A stretch of 64,000 bases of DNA from NCBI RefSeq assembly GCF_003205205.1, contig NZ_QJRL01000024.1:1-64000 (forward strand), given 5' to 3'. The translations under genes and the position numbers were made by a program. This document shows positions 17,039 through 26,666 of this stretch, in pieces (the stretch's first letter is position 1; each line of letters begins with the position of its first letter). The notes beneath the pieces are model-generated. The model made no database searches and was not told the DNA's origin. It worked only from the letters and a program-made list of their open reading frames with translations. The DNA is from Pseudomonas sp. LB-090624. Its GTDB lineage: Bacteria; Pseudomonadota; Gammaproteobacteria; Pseudomonadales; Pseudomonadaceae.

Positions 17039-17428
17039 TCAGGCCAGCGGAGAGGCACGGGGGTTTAACGCAGGCCAGAGCTGGCGCGGCGTGGGGTGGG
17101 AGTCTGCAGGTGGTTGCAACAGCCCGGCGATCAGTGTCGGCGGGTTGTGCAACTGCGGCGGGTAGACTGGCAGGGCCAGCAGCGGTGCAGCGCCAGAGCA
17201 GCACCAGCAGTTCATCATGCCGCCGCTGTCGTCGCTTTGCGGGCCTAGATCGATCTTGGCCAGGGCCTGGACATCGACCTTGGCCTTGTTGGCCATGCTG
17301 GAACAGAAAGCCCCCCACAGCAGCTGCTCGGCCGGGCCCTTGGGCACGGCTGAGGCCAGCGGCATGGCCAGCAGGTTGAACAGCACTGCTAGGCAGGCTA
17401 TCCAGGCTATGTGCCGACGTGGGGGCAT
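17039..17428 (-). CDS. DUF2946 protein, Cys-containing
   Basis: A 129-residue second DUF2946-like protein, the first gene of the copper block. It has an N-terminal signal or anchor (about residues 8-28, ending PLASA) and cysteines at CSSMAN and MMNCWCCSG that resemble metal ligands. It lacks the long His/Met stretch of its downstream relative. Proline-rich C-terminus. Function unknown; copper handling is inferred from position and cysteines. Confidence 0.75.
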   Translation of the reverse strand: MPPRRHIAWIACLAVLFNLLAMPLASAVPKGPAEQLLWGAFCSSMANKAKVDVQALAKIDLGPQSDDSGGMMNCWCCSGAAPLLALPVYPPQLHNPPTLIAGLLQPPADSHPTPRQLWPALNPRASPLA

Positions 17429-17536
17429 GGAGAGATCCGGTCAGGAATCGTGGTGGGTATTGTAAGGCGGAGTATAGGTAAAAATGGCGGGGTGCGGTGA
17501 AGTGACGCAGGCAGGCAGTTGAACCGGTGTCTGCTG

Positions 17537-17558
17537 CTTCGCGGGCACGCCCGCGAAG
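17537..17558. terminator. REP-type hairpin after the SPFH gene
   Basis: The perfect 9-base arms CTTCGCGGG and CCCGCGAAG close a 4-base loop 16 bases past the stop of the SPFH gene. The core is the P. putida REP hairpin. With no T-run, its terminator role is only possible. Confidence 0.5.
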
Positions 17559-17573
17559 AAGGCCAAATCAAGC

Positions 17574-18428
17574 TCAAGCCTTGTTGCGGCCCATCAGCCC
17601 GCGTACGGTCTCTTGCAGGTCTGCCGGTAGCACCACCACCTTGGCGTTGTTGCTGCTCGCCAGGTTCTCCATGGCCCCGACATAACGCTCGCCCAGCAAG
17701 TACATCGCCGGCACTGTCTCGTTGCCCACCGCTTCCTTCACCAGCGAAATCGCCCGGGCCGAAGCCTCGGCCAGGCTGATCTGCGCCTCGGCATCCAGCC
17801 TGGCGGCCTGCAGGCGCGCTTCTGCTTCAAGGATCGCCGCCTGTTTGGCCCCTTCGGCACGGGTCACGTCGGCCTTGCGCTCCCGCTCGGCCGCGGCCTG
17901 GCGCTCCATGGCCAGTTGCATGTTCTCCGAAGGCTTGATGTCCTGGATTTCCACCGAGCGCACGGTCACCCCCCAGTCTTCGGTCTGCTCCGACATTGCC
18001 TCGCGCAGGCGTGCCTTGATCTGCTCGCGGCTGGACAGCGCCTCATCGAGGTCCATGGCACCAACGATGGCGCGCAACGAGGTCATGGTCAGGCTGGTGA
18101 CGGCGAAAGAGAAGTTCTGGACGCCATACGAGGCCTTCTGCGGGTCGACCACCTTGGCGAAGCACAGCGCATTGGCGACGATTACCGCGTTGTCCTTGGT
18201 GATGATTTCCTGCTCCTGCACATCAAGGATGATGTCCTTGGTCGGCAGGCGGTAGGCGACCACGTCCATGTACGGGATAACGATGTTCAGGCCCGGCTTG
18301 AGGGTGCTGTTGTAGCGGCCCAGGCGTTCGACGATCCATTCCTCGCCCTGGGGCACGATGCGTACCCCTTTGAATACGGTGATCAGGACGAACACCGCGA
18401 TGGCGGCAACGACGATGAGGCTGGTCAT
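17574..18428 (-). CDS. SPFH/Band-7 protein, QmcA-like
   Basis: A 284-residue stomatin-like protein. An N-terminal membrane anchor (residues 3-20) leads into the SPFH domain (VPQGEEWIVERLGRYNSTLKPG), followed by an Ala/Glu-rich coiled coil (about residues 190-240, with RQAAAERERKADVTRAEGAK). Such proteins form membrane-attached oligomers and are usually paired with NfeD. Here the NfeD gene lies 26 bases upstream, which supports the assignment. Confidence 0.9.
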   Translation of the reverse strand: MTSLIVVAAIAVFVLITVFKGVRIVPQGEEWIVERLGRYNSTLKPGLNIVIPYMDVVAYRLPTKDIILDVQEQEIITKDNAVIVANALCFAKVVDPQKASYGVQNFSFAVTSLTMTSLRAIVGAMDLDEALSSREQIKARLREAMSEQTEDWGVTVRSVEIQDIKPSENMQLAMERQAAAERERKADVTRAEGAKQAAILEAEARLQAARLDAEAQISLAEASARAISLVKEAVGNETVPAMYLLGERYVGAMENLASSNNAKVVVLPADLQETVRGLMGRNKA

Positions 18429-18454
18429 GATGCAAAATTCCTTTTAGTGCGGGT

Positions 18455-18892
18455 TCAGGCCCGAATGACGCGGGCGGTGTTGCCTTCGATGGCGGTGAGG
18501 CGTACCCGCTCGCCAGCGGCGATTTCGCTGTCGGCGATGCAGGTCCATTCTTCATTGCCGAGGATCGGCTTCTGGAAACGTACGCGGCCTTTGTGGAACT
18601 CCGACACGCCAGCGGTCAGCAGGCCGACTTCGCCGATCACGCTGTCGGCGGTCCAGCGCACATCCGGCTGCTTGCGCCGGAACAGCTTGAACCACAGCAC
18701 AGTGGTGGCCGACGACAGCAGGACCCACAGCAACACCTGCATGTCCAGCTGCAGGCTGGGGGCGGCCAGCGCGATGAGCGCGACCAGCACGGCACCGATG
18801 CCGAACCAGAGGATGAAGAACGTCGGCAGGACCAGTTCGAGCAGGGTCAGCGCGATGCCGAACACCAGCCAGATCCACCATTGCATTTCCAT
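18455..18892 (-). CDS. NfeD-family membrane protein
   Basis: A 145-residue short NfeD protein. Three hydrophobic segments (about residues 5-65) precede a C-terminal OB-fold domain (VIGEVGLLTAGVSEFHKGRV). The ATG at 18892 has GGAAGG about ten bases upstream; a longer reading from 18946 lacks such a site. Short NfeDs have no protease domain and act as partners of SPFH proteins; the SPFH gene follows directly. Confidence 0.88.
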   Translation of the reverse strand: MEMQWWIWLVFGIALTLLELVLPTFFILWFGIGAVLVALIALAAPSLQLDMQVLLWVLLSSATTVLWFKLFRRKQPDVRWTADSVIGEVGLLTAGVSEFHKGRVRFQKPILGNEEWTCIADSEIAAGERVRLTAIEGNTARVIRA

Positions 18893-19016
18893 ATGGGTAG
18901 TGCCTTCCAGAGGGGAGAGCCTCAGTTTAAGGCAGCGGCGCGGCACAGGGCCACTCGCCGGGTTGAAGGAAAAGTCCGAAAGGGCTGTAGGTTAGGCAAC
19001 GTGCTGGCGATATTTG

Positions 19017-19739
19017 CTACCGCAGGTCGAGTGCTACAGCCAATTCATGCTGCGAGTTGAATGCCCGGTCCACCTCTGGCAAAGCCGGGCGCTTGAGGAC
19101 CAGCACCGGCACCCCCAACTCCCTGGCCACCTCCAGCTTGGGCTCGGTCGCCACACTGCCGCTGTTCTTGCTGATCAGCACATCGATCCTGCGCCGCTGG
19201 AACAGCGCCCGTTCATCCGCGATATGAAACGGCCCCCGCGCACCGATCACTTCGCAGCGCTCGTTGCCAGGGCAGGCATCCAGCGCCCGCAAGGTCCAGA
19301 ACTGCTCCGGCGGAATCTCATCCAGATGCTGCAGCGGCTCACGCCCCAGGGTGAACAGCGGCCGGCGGAACGGCTTGAGTGCTGCGACCAGCCCAGCCCA
19401 ATCCTCCACTTCGCGCCAATCGTCCCCCGGTTGCGCCTGCCAGGCCGGGCGGCGCAAGGCCCAGCATGGGATGCCGGCACTGTGCGCGGCGCTGGCGGCA
19501 TTGCGGCTGATTTGCGCGGCATAGGGATGGGTGGCATCGATCAGCAGGGTGATGCCCGACTCGCGCAGATAGCTGGCCAAGCCCTCCGCGCCGCCAAAGC
19601 CCCCGACCCGTACCTGGCATTGCAGGTCCTGCGGCACGCGACCGACACCGGCCAGGCTATAGACATGCTGTGGGCCGAGCCGGCGGGCGATGGCGAGGGC
19701 TTCGGTGATGCCGCCGAGCAGCAGGATACGGGCAGTCAT
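19017..19739 (-). CDS. cobK: CobK, precorrin-6A reductase
   Basis: A 240-residue NADPH-dependent enzyme that reduces precorrin-6A to precorrin-6B. The N-terminus [19 protein letters not shown] is the nucleotide-binding start typical of CobK/CbiJ, and [20 protein letters not shown] is the family's conserved motif. The ATG at 19739 overlaps the cbiD stop by four bases. It is the last gene of the leftward cob operon. Confidence 0.92.
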   Translation of the reverse strand: MTARILLLGGITEALAIARRLGPQHVYSLAGVGRVPQDLQCQVRVGGFGGAEGLASYLRESGITLLIDATHPYAAQISRNAASAAHSAGIPCWALRRPAWQAQPGDDWREVEDWAGLVAALKPFRRPLFTLGREPLQHLDEIPPEQFWTLRALDACPGNERCEVIGARGPFHIADERALFQRRRIDVLISKNSGSVATEPKLEVARELGVPVLVLKRPALPEVDRAFNSQHELAVALDLR

Positions 19740-20830
19740 TGCACGCCCGCCTTGCCGACGATGCCGCCCTGGCGGTCGATGGCGAACACTTCCACCTGTA
19801 CTTGCGTCGGCACCACGCTGCGGGCGAAGGCCAAGGCATGAGTACATACCGCATCACCCAGGGCAATGCCGGCCGCATGGGCCAACGCGAGCGCCTGCTG
19901 GCTGGTGTTGGCACCAATGATGGCGGCCTGCAGCGCTGCGTCCGCACCGATGTCTGCGGCCCAGCCGGCCAGTTGCGGCAGGTCGATGCTGGAGTGGCGG
20001 CTATGCAGGTCCATGTGCCCGGCAGCCAGCTTGCTGATTTTGCCGAAACCACCACACAGCGTCAGGCGGGGTACGGGTACCTTGCGCAGGTGCTTGAGCA
20101 CCGCGCCGACAAAGTCGCCCATTTCGATCAAGGCGATTTCCGGCAGGCCGTAGACCCGGCGCATGGTGTCCTCGCTGGCATTGCCGGTGCATGCGGCGAT
20201 GTGTGTGTAGCCGTTGGTGTGGGCCACGTCGATGCCCTGGTGGATCGAAGCGATGTAAGCAGCGCAGGAAAACGGCCGCACGATACCGCTGGTGCCGAGG
20301 ATCGACAGCCCGCCGAGGATACCCAGGCGCGGGTTCATGGTCTTCAGCGCCAACTGTTCGCCACCCTGGACACTGACCGTGACCTCGAAGCCGCCGGGAT
20401 GGCCGCACTCATCGGCCAGGCGCTGCAAGTGCTCGCCGATCATACGCCGTGGTACCGGGTTGATGGCAGGCTCACCTACCGCCAGCACCAGGCCCGGGCG
20501 GGTCACGGTGCCCACGCCGCTGCCAGCGACAAAGCGGATGCCCGGCTCGCTCAGCAGGCGCACCTGGCTGTAGACCAGGGCACCATGGGTCACGTCGGGG
20601 TCGTCGCCGGCATCCTTGAGGGTGCCAGCTTCGGCGCGCTCACCTAGCAGGCGGCAGAACTCCAGGCGCATCTGCACCACCTTGCCTTTGGGCAGGGTGA
20701 TAGCCACCGCGTCGTCACGCTGCCCGGTGAGCAGCAGCTTGGCTGCTGCCAGGCTGGTGGCAGTGGCGCAGCTGCCGGTGGTCAGGCCGCTGCGCAGCGG
20801 CGCGGGCTGTTCGCGGGTTTCTTCACGCAT
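19736..20830 (-). CDS. cbiD: CbiD, C1-methyltransferase of corrin synthesis
   Basis: A 364-residue CbiD-family enzyme that methylates C-1 of precorrin-5B (cobalt-precorrin-5B in the anaerobic pathway). [20 protein letters not shown] is the typical N-terminal motif, with [20 protein letters not shown] and [20 protein letters not shown] further on. The ATG at 20830 lies inside the end of cobL (8-base overlap). CbiD is classically the anaerobic-route enzyme, here placed with oxygen-dependent cobG; it takes the place of CobF. Confidence 0.92.
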   Translation of the reverse strand: MREETREQPAPLRSGLTTGSCATATSLAAAKLLLTGQRDDAVAITLPKGKVVQMRLEFCRLLGERAEAGTLKDAGDDPDVTHGALVYSQVRLLSEPGIRFVAGSGVGTVTRPGLVLAVGEPAINPVPRRMIGEHLQRLADECGHPGGFEVTVSVQGGEQLALKTMNPRLGILGGLSILGTSGIVRPFSCAAYIASIHQGIDVAHTNGYTHIAACTGNASEDTMRRVYGLPEIALIEMGDFVGAVLKHLRKVPVPRLTLCGGFGKISKLAAGHMDLHSRHSSIDLPQLAGWAADIGADAALQAAIIGANTSQQALALAHAAGIALGDAVCTHALAFARSVVPTQVQVEVFAIDRQGGIVGKAGVQ

Positions 20831-22034
20831 CGTCGGGCTTGACCACTTCCAGCAGGGTGATTGGCAGGGCCTGGCGCCAGGTGTCGAACGCCCCCAACGG
20901 CTGGGCATGGGCCACATGGATGCGGGTCAGCTCGCCACCATGCTGCTCGCGAAAGTGCGCCAGGGCCAGTTCGCTTTGAAGGGTTACAGCGTTGGCCACC
21001 AGGCGGCCGCCAGGGCGAAGCGTTGCCCAGCAGTGGTCGAGCACACCTTCACGGGTAACGCCGCCGCCGATGAAGATGGCATGCGGTGGTTCCAGGCCTT
21101 GCAACGCTGCTGGCGCCTTGCCGCGGATCAGTTGCAGCCCCGGTACACCGAGTGCATCGCGGTTGTGTTCGATGAAACCCTGGCGGCCTTCGTCGGCCTC
21201 GATGGCCAGGGCGCGGCAGGCCGGGTGGGCGCGCATCCATTCGATGCCGATCGAGCCACAGCCTGCGCCCACGTCCCACAACAGTTCGCCCGGCTGCGGC
21301 GCCAGGCGAGCCAGGGTCATGGCGCGGACATCGCGTTTGGTCAGCTGGCCGTCATGGCGGAAGGCGTTGTCTGGCAGCCCGGCCAAGCGATGCTGGCGCG
21401 GGGCGTCGGGCGCGGCCAGGCATTCGATGGCGACCAGGTTGAGTGCGGCGATGTCGGCGTGCTGCCAGTCCTGGGCGGTGCCGCACAGCTTGCGTTCGGC
21501 TTCACCACCCAGGTGCTCGAACACGCTCAGGCGGCTGGGCCCGAAGCCACGTTCACGCAGCAGCGTGGCAATGGCTGCCGGGCTATCACCGTCGTTGCTC
21601 AGCACCAGCAAACGCAGGCCGCTGTGCAAGTGGGCATTGAGTATCGCCAGCGGTCGGGTGACCAGCGATACCACGTGCAGGTCCTGCAGCGGCCAGCCCA
21701 GGCGGGCAGCGGCCAGGGCGCAGGAGGAGGGCATCGACAGCACACGCATTTCGGCGACAGGCACCTGCCGCGCCAGGCTGGCACCGACGCCATGGAACAT
21801 CGGGTCGCCGCTGGCCAGTACGCACACCGGTTCGCCACGCAGGGCCAGCACCGGGGCCAGCGAGAATGGGCTTGGCCAGGCCAGCTGTTCAGCGGTTACG
21901 CAACGTGGCAGCAAGGCCAGCTGGCGCGGGCTGCCGAAGACCCGCACAGCGCCCAGCAGGGCGCGCCGGGCCTGTTTGCCCAGGCCGCTGAAGCCGTCTT
22001 CGCCGATGCCTACTACTGTCAGCCAGGGTGTCAT
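20823..22034 (-). CDS. cobL: CobL, precorrin-6B C5,15-methyltransferase (decarboxylating)
   Basis: A 403-residue bifunctional enzyme. The N-terminal half (CbiE-like, residues 1 to about 200) starts [16 protein letters not shown]; the C-terminal half (CbiT-like, about 210-403) has the SAM motif [20 protein letters not shown]. It methylates C-5 and C-15 and removes the C-12 acetate carboxyl. The ribosome site AAGAGGT lies at the end of a strong hairpin in the leader (22051-22077). It is divergent from cobG. Confidence 0.93.
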   Translation of the reverse strand: MTPWLTVVGIGEDGFSGLGKQARRALLGAVRVFGSPRQLALLPRCVTAEQLAWPSPFSLAPVLALRGEPVCVLASGDPMFHGVGASLARQVPVAEMRVLSMPSSCALAAARLGWPLQDLHVVSLVTRPLAILNAHLHSGLRLLVLSNDGDSPAAIATLLRERGFGPSRLSVFEHLGGEAERKLCGTAQDWQHADIAALNLVAIECLAAPDAPRQHRLAGLPDNAFRHDGQLTKRDVRAMTLARLAPQPGELLWDVGAGCGSIGIEWMRAHPACRALAIEADEGRQGFIEHNRDALGVPGLQLIRGKAPAALQGLEPPHAIFIGGGVTREGVLDHCWATLRPGGRLVANAVTLQSELALAHFREQHGGELTRIHVAHAQPLGAFDTWRQALPITLLEVVKPDDA

Positions 22035-22050
22035 GTGTACCTCTTCAAGA

Positions 22051-22077
22051 TTTTGGGGGCGCGCAGCGCCCCCAAAA
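22051..22077 (-). promoter_or_regulatory. Perfect hairpin in the cobL leader
   Basis: The 12-base arms TTTTGGGGGCGC and GCGCCCCCAAAA are exact complements around a 3-base loop, ending 17 bases before the cobL ATG and touching its ribosome binding site. T-runs lie on the 5' side in both directions, so this is not an intrinsic terminator. I found no B12-box or other cobalamin riboswitch core in 22035-22180. Confidence 0.6.
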
Positions 22078-22180
22078 AAATCGGCTCAAATTCGAACGAT
22101 GCTCGACCACCGGCTTTTCATGCCGCCGGACAAAGCAGGCATAATACCGCGCCTTCTACACTCAAGCGCACTTTCACAGA

Positions 22181-23512
22181 TTGCCGGACACCCCATTGAC
22201 CCAGGCCGAAGCCCCCACTGTCATCCCTCGTCCCTCGGCCTGCCCGGGGTTGTGGCGCATCGTCAGTGCCCGTGACGGCGGTATCTGCCGTATCAAGCTG
22301 CCGGGCGGCCTGTTGCTGGCCGACCAGGCCGACGCGGTGGCCGCGGCAGCCGAGCGCTTCGCCGGCGGCGTGATCGAAGCCACCAACCGTGGCAACCTGC
22401 AGATTCGCGGCATCGGTAGCGAGCACCGTGCCTTGGTCGACACCCTGCTCGCTGCGGGCCTGGGCCCACGCGAGGCGGCCGGCGACGATGTGCGCAACCT
22501 GATGCTCAGCCCGCTGGCAGGGCATGATCCGCTAATGCTGCTGGACGCCAGGCCGCTGGCCGGGCAGATCCTCGAGCTGTTGGAGGGCACCCCGCGGTTT
22601 CACCAGCTGTCAGCCAAGTTCGCCGTGCAACTGGATGCCGGCGAAGGCTTGGCCATGCTCGAACACCCCCACGACCTGTGGCTGTCGGCCGTGCGGCTGG
22701 AACAACAGCCCTGGCTGGCATTCGGCCTGGCGGGTTGTCCTTCAGGTGGCCCGGTGCTTGGCGCCGTACCCCTGGAACAGGGGCTGGCGCTGGTGCGGGC
22801 GGTGCTGGAGCGCTTCCTCGAACTGGCGACACCGGCACAGTCGCGCATGCGTCAGTTGCTTGAGGTCTGCTCGGCAACTGATTTCGTTGCAGGCCTGGGC
22901 CTGGACATCCGCCGCGATCCTGCCGTGCTCGCCTGGCGCCGAGAACCGCACCACGCTTCGTGGCTGGGCCAGCTGCCCCAGCCTCATGGCCTGGCCCTTG
23001 GGGTTGCGCCACCGCAAGGCCGGCTGACCCCGGCCATGCTGCGCGGTGCGGCACAGGTGGCCCGTGAACTGGGCGATGGCAGCCTGCGTCTGAGCCCTTG
23101 GCAAAGCCTGGTGCTGACTAACCTGCAAGCGCAACACATCGACCAGGCCCAGGCCGGATTGTCCGCAATCGGACTGCTGTGTCATGCCCATGAGCCGTTG
23201 GCGCGCATCAGCGCCTGCACCGGCAGCAGCGGTTGCGCCAAGGCGCTGGGCGAGACCAAGGCCGACGCAGTCACCCTGGCCGCACTGCTGGGCCCCGGTG
23301 CCCCTGCCAGCGTGCACCTCACCGGCTGCCCCCGTTCCTGTGCCGTGGCCCATGTGGCCCCGGCCACCCTGCTGGCCCGCTCCCCGGGCCGTTATGACCT
23401 GTACCTGCGTGACGCGCGCCAGCCGGGCTTTGGTGCCCTGCGCGGCACCGACCTTACCTTGAATGAAGCAGGCGCCATGCTCGACCTGCCGACGGAGCAC
23501 CTCAATGATTGA
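22181..23512 (+). CDS. cobG: CobG, precorrin-3B synthase
   Basis: A 443-residue oxygen-dependent mono-oxygenase that hydroxylates precorrin-3A at C-20 and forms the lactone, the step that defines the aerobic route. It has two nitrite/sulfite-reductase ferredoxin-like halves and a [4Fe-4S] site from ISACTGSSGC (C-x5-C) and LTGCPRSCA (C-x3-C) in the C-terminal third. No ATG suits the N-terminus; a TTG at 22181 or 22196 is the likely start. It overlaps cobH by eight bases. Confidence 0.9.
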   Translation: MPDTPLTQAEAPTVIPRPSACPGLWRIVSARDGGICRIKLPGGLLLADQADAVAAAAERFAGGVIEATNRGNLQIRGIGSEHRALVDTLLAAGLGPREAAGDDVRNLMLSPLAGHDPLMLLDARPLAGQILELLEGTPRFHQLSAKFAVQLDAGEGLAMLEHPHDLWLSAVRLEQQPWLAFGLAGCPSGGPVLGAVPLEQGLALVRAVLERFLELATPAQSRMRQLLEVCSATDFVAGLGLDIRRDPAVLAWRREPHHASWLGQLPQPHGLALGVAPPQGRLTPAMLRGAAQVARELGDGSLRLSPWQSLVLTNLQAQHIDQAQAGLSAIGLLCHAHEPLARISACTGSSGCAKALGETKADAVTLAALLGPGAPASVHLTGCPRSCAVAHVAPATLLARSPGRYDLYLRDARQPGFGALRGTDLTLNEAGAMLDLPTEHLND

Positions 23513-24131
23513 CTACATCCGCGATGGTCAGGAGATCTATCGCAATTCCTTCCGGATCATCCGTGAGGAAGCCCGACTCGAGCGGATCCCCGCAGACCTC
23601 GAAAAGCTTGCCGTACGGGTGATCCACGCCTGTGGCATGGTCGATGCCATCGAGGGTTTGCAGTTCTCCGACGGCGCCGGCCGGGCCGGGCGCGAGGCAT
23701 TGCTCAATGGTGCGCCGATCCTGTGCGATGCGCACATGGTTGCCGAAGGCATCACCCGTGCCCGCCTGCCAGCAGACAACCAGGTCATCTGCACCCTGCG
23801 TGACCCCAGCGTGCCCGGCCTGGCCAAGGACGCCGGCAACACCCGTTCCGCAGTCGCTCTGGAGCTGTGGCGCCCGTACCTGGAAGGCAGCGTGGTGGTG
23901 ATCGGCAACGCTCCGACCGCGTTGTTCTACCTGCTGGAAATGCTCGATGCCGGTGCCCCCAAGCCGGCGCTGATCCTGGGTTTCCCGGTCGGTTTCGTCG
24001 GCGCGGCCGAGTCCAAGGCCATGCTCGCCGCCGACAGCCGTGGTGTGCCGTTCGTGATCATGCAAGGCCGTCTGGGCGGCAGCGCGATGGCCGCCGCTGC
24101 GGTCAACGCCCTGGCCACGGAGGTGGAGTGA
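23505..24131 (+). CDS. cobH: CobH, precorrin-8X methylmutase
   Basis: A 208-residue isomerase that moves a methyl group from C-11 to C-12 to give hydrogenobyrinate. Conserved motifs include [19 protein letters not shown] (its His is catalytic in the family), [16 protein letters not shown] and [13 protein letters not shown]. It starts inside the cobG end and its stop shares a base with the cobI start, so the genes are translationally coupled. Confidence 0.94.
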   Translation: MIDYIRDGQEIYRNSFRIIREEARLERIPADLEKLAVRVIHACGMVDAIEGLQFSDGAGRAGREALLNGAPILCDAHMVAEGITRARLPADNQVICTLRDPSVPGLAKDAGNTRSAVALELWRPYLEGSVVVIGNAPTALFYLLEMLDAGAPKPALILGFPVGFVGAAESKAMLAADSRGVPFVIMQGRLGGSAMAAAAVNALATEVE

Positions 24132-24862
24132 TGGCGCCGCGTGGACGACTGCTGGGCCTTGGCGTGGGCCCGGGCGACCCTGAACTGATTACCCTCAAGG
24201 CCCTGCGCTTGCTGCGCGAGGCGCCGGTGGTCGGCTACTTCGTGGCCAAGGGCAAGCGTGGCAATGCCTTCGGCATCATCGAGGCGCACCTGCAGCCCGA
24301 GCAGACCTTGCTGCCGCTGGTCTACCCGGTGACCACCGAGGCCCTGCCGGCGCCTCTGTCCTATGAGCAGGTGATCAGCGACTTCTACGACGAAGCCAGC
24401 GTGCAGGTGGCAGAGCACCTGGATGCCGGTCGTGACGTGGCGGTGATCTGCGAAGGCGACCCGTTCTTCTACGGCTCCTACATGTACCTGCACGACCGGC
24501 TGGCGCAACGCTACGAGGCCGAAGTGATCCCTGGCGTCTGCTCGATGCTGGGTGGCGCTTCGGTGTTGGGCGCACCGCTGGTGTACCGCAACCAAAGCCT
24601 GTCGGTGCTGTCGGGCGTGTTGCCGGCCGAAGAGCTCAAGCGCCGCCTGGCCGATGCCGACGCGGCGGTGATCATGAAACTCGGCCGCAACTTCCCCAAG
24701 GTGCGCGAGGTGCTGGCCGAACTGGGTCTGGACGGGCGTGCGCTGTACGTGGAACGGGCCACCATGGCCAACCAGAAGATCGTACCGCTGGACCAGGTCG
24801 ACCCGCAGTCGTCGCCGTACTTCTCGCTGATCATCGTGCCGGGGGAAAAATGGCAGGGCTGA
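24131..24862 (+). CDS. cobI: CobI, precorrin-2 C20-methyltransferase
   Basis: A 243-residue SAM-dependent tetrapyrrole methylase. [20 protein letters not shown] is the N-terminal glycine-rich loop, and [20 protein letters not shown] is the second SAM-contact motif. It makes precorrin-3A, the CobG substrate. The ATG at 24131 shares its A with the cobH stop, and its 3' end overlaps cobJ by 13 bases if the latter starts at 24850. Confidence 0.94.
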   Translation: MAPRGRLLGLGVGPGDPELITLKALRLLREAPVVGYFVAKGKRGNAFGIIEAHLQPEQTLLPLVYPVTTEALPAPLSYEQVISDFYDEASVQVAEHLDAGRDVAVICEGDPFFYGSYMYLHDRLAQRYEAEVIPGVCSMLGGASVLGAPLVYRNQSLSVLSGVLPAEELKRRLADADAAVIMKLGRNFPKVREVLAELGLDGRALYVERATMANQKIVPLDQVDPQSSPYFSLIIVPGEKWQG

Positions 24863-26547
24863 ACATGCACAAGGCGCCGGCAATCGTCGTTCTTGGCCCC
24901 GGCAGCCTGGCCACCGCGCAGCGTATCCAGCAGTGTTATCCACAGGCGTCGATCCATGGCCTGGAAGGCCGTGTCGAGGGTGCCGACTGCTATTACAGTG
25001 CGTTCGGCGATACCTTGCGTGGGCTGTACCAGCAAAACACGCCCATCATCGCCCTGTGCGCCGCCGGTATCATCATCCGCAGCCTCGCCAGCCTGCTCAG
25101 CGAGAAGGGCAGCGAGCCGCCGGTACTGGCCGTGGCCGAGGATGGCAGCGCAGTGGTGCCATTGCTCGGTGGCCTGGGCGGGGTGAACGTGATGGCGCGT
25201 GAAATTGCCGAAGCATTGGGCGTTGCCGCCGCCATCACCACCAGTGGCGAGCTGCGCTTTGGCACCTGCCTGTTGAACCCGCCGCAAGGCTATGCCTTGG
25301 CGGATATCGAGCAAGGCAAGCGCTTTGTCTCCGACCTGCTGGCGGGCGAGTCGGTGCGTATCGAAGGTGACGCGCCTTGGCTGCAGCACGCGCAGTTGCC
25401 CGCCAGCGAAGCGGCCCGGCGCACTATCCACGTGGGCTATCAGGCGCGTCCGGCCAGCCGCGACGAGCTGCTCATCCACCCGCGCTCGGTGGTTGTGGGG
25501 GTTGCGGGCGGTAATCTGCACAGTATTCGTGCAGCGTTGCAGCAGGCCGGCATCGCCGAGCCGTCGGTGGCTTGTATATTGGCTGACGAGCAAGCCATGG
25601 CTGACGTCGCCTTGCACGAAGCGGCCCAGGCCTTGGGTGTTGCCCTGCGCTTCGCTGCCAAGCCAGCCGATGTGGCCAGCATGGTGGCGGCGGCTTTGCC
25701 AGATGCCCAATTGGTCGAACAGGCAGACGCGGTCATTGCGTTGGCGCCTGCCCCGGTCGAGGTGGCAGAGGTTGGTCGCCGTCGTGGTCGCCTGGCTGTC
25801 ATCGGCCTGGGCCCCGGCGCTGCCGAACTGATGGTGCCGGCGGTCAAGGCCGAGCTGGCGCGGGCCCAGGATGTGCTCGGTTACGAAACCTATGTGCGGA
25901 TGGCCGGCCCGTTCCGTGACGACCAAGTCATGCACTGCACCGACAACCGTGAAGAGATGCAGCGTGCCCGGCATGCTTTCGAGCTGGCAGCGCAAGGCCG
26001 CTCGGTGGTGGTGGTGTCGTCAGGTGACCCAGGCGTGTTCGCCATGGCGGCGGCGGTGCTGGAGGCGTTGCACGAATCCAGCGACCCCGCCTGGCATCGC
26101 GTCGACCTCGAGATCTTGCCGGGCGTATCGGCTTCGCTGGCAACCGCTGCCCAGGCAGGCGCGCCGCTGGGGCATGACTTCTGCGTGATGTCGCTGTCGG
26201 ACAACCTCAAGCCTTGGTCGATCATTGAAAAGCGTTTGGACCTGGCCGCGCAGGCCGACCTGGTATTGGCGTTCTACAACCCGATTTCCAAATCCAGGCC
26301 GCATCAGCTCGGTGTGGCGCTCGAAGTGGTCCGCCGTCATCGTGACGAGAACACGCCTGTAGTCCTTGGCCGTGACATCGGTAGGCCGGGGCAGACGCTG
26401 AAGGTAGTCACATTGGCCGAATTGCTGCCAGAAATGGTCGACATGCGCACCATGGTGCTGGTTGGGTCTTCCACCACCTGCACGTTCGATCGCTTGGCTG
26501 GCGGGGTCTGGGTCTACACCCCACGCTGGTACGGTGCAAAGCCATAA
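24850..26547 (+). CDS. cobJ: CbiG-CobJ fusion, precorrin-3B C17-methyltransferase
   Basis: 565 residues, about twice the length of a stand-alone CobJ. Residues about 1-300 are CbiG-like: the N-terminal part has [17 protein letters not shown] and [20 protein letters not shown], and a CobE/CbiG C-terminal-like region follows around [17 protein letters not shown]. From about residue 315 comes the CobJ methylase, with [17 protein letters not shown] and [19 protein letters not shown]. CobJ methylates C-17 and contracts the ring. An ATG at 24865 is an alternative start. It is the last gene of the rightward cob operon. Confidence 0.92.
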   Translation: MAGLNMHKAPAIVVLGPGSLATAQRIQQCYPQASIHGLEGRVEGADCYYSAFGDTLRGLYQQNTPIIALCAAGIIIRSLASLLSEKGSEPPVLAVAEDGSAVVPLLGGLGGVNVMAREIAEALGVAAAITTSGELRFGTCLLNPPQGYALADIEQGKRFVSDLLAGESVRIEGDAPWLQHAQLPASEAARRTIHVGYQARPASRDELLIHPRSVVVGVAGGNLHSIRAALQQAGIAEPSVACILADEQAMADVALHEAAQALGVALRFAAKPADVASMVAAALPDAQLVEQADAVIALAPAPVEVAEVGRRRGRLAVIGLGPGAAELMVPAVKAELARAQDVLGYETYVRMAGPFRDDQVMHCTDNREEMQRARHAFELAAQGRSVVVVSSGDPGVFAMAAAVLEALHESSDPAWHRVDLEILPGVSASLATAAQAGAPLGHDFCVMSLSDNLKPWSIIEKRLDLAAQADLVLAFYNPISKSRPHQLGVALEVVRRHRDENTPVVLGRDIGRPGQTLKVVTLAELLPEMVDMRTMVLVGSSTTCTFDRLAGGVWVYTPRWYGAKP

Positions 26548-26666
26548 GCGGCGGCAGACTAGGCGGGTGAGGAACTGCTTCGTGGCAGTTTCCTGCAAAG
26601 GTCACAGGTAGGTTTGCGGCTGGAGCCATCAGGCTTCAACCGTAACCCTACTTGGAGACCTTTCAT

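Noticed and set aside
22035-22180. Possible cobalamin riboswitch between divergent cobL and cobG
   Set aside because: I see no B12-box-like GCCACTG core or the usual multi-stem layout; only one hairpin is present and the space is short.
26568-26594. Imperfect hairpin between cobJ and cassette gene 1 as a terminator
   Set aside because: GGAACTGC pairs with GCAGTTTCC only with a bulge, and no T-run follows, so I could not support a terminator call.
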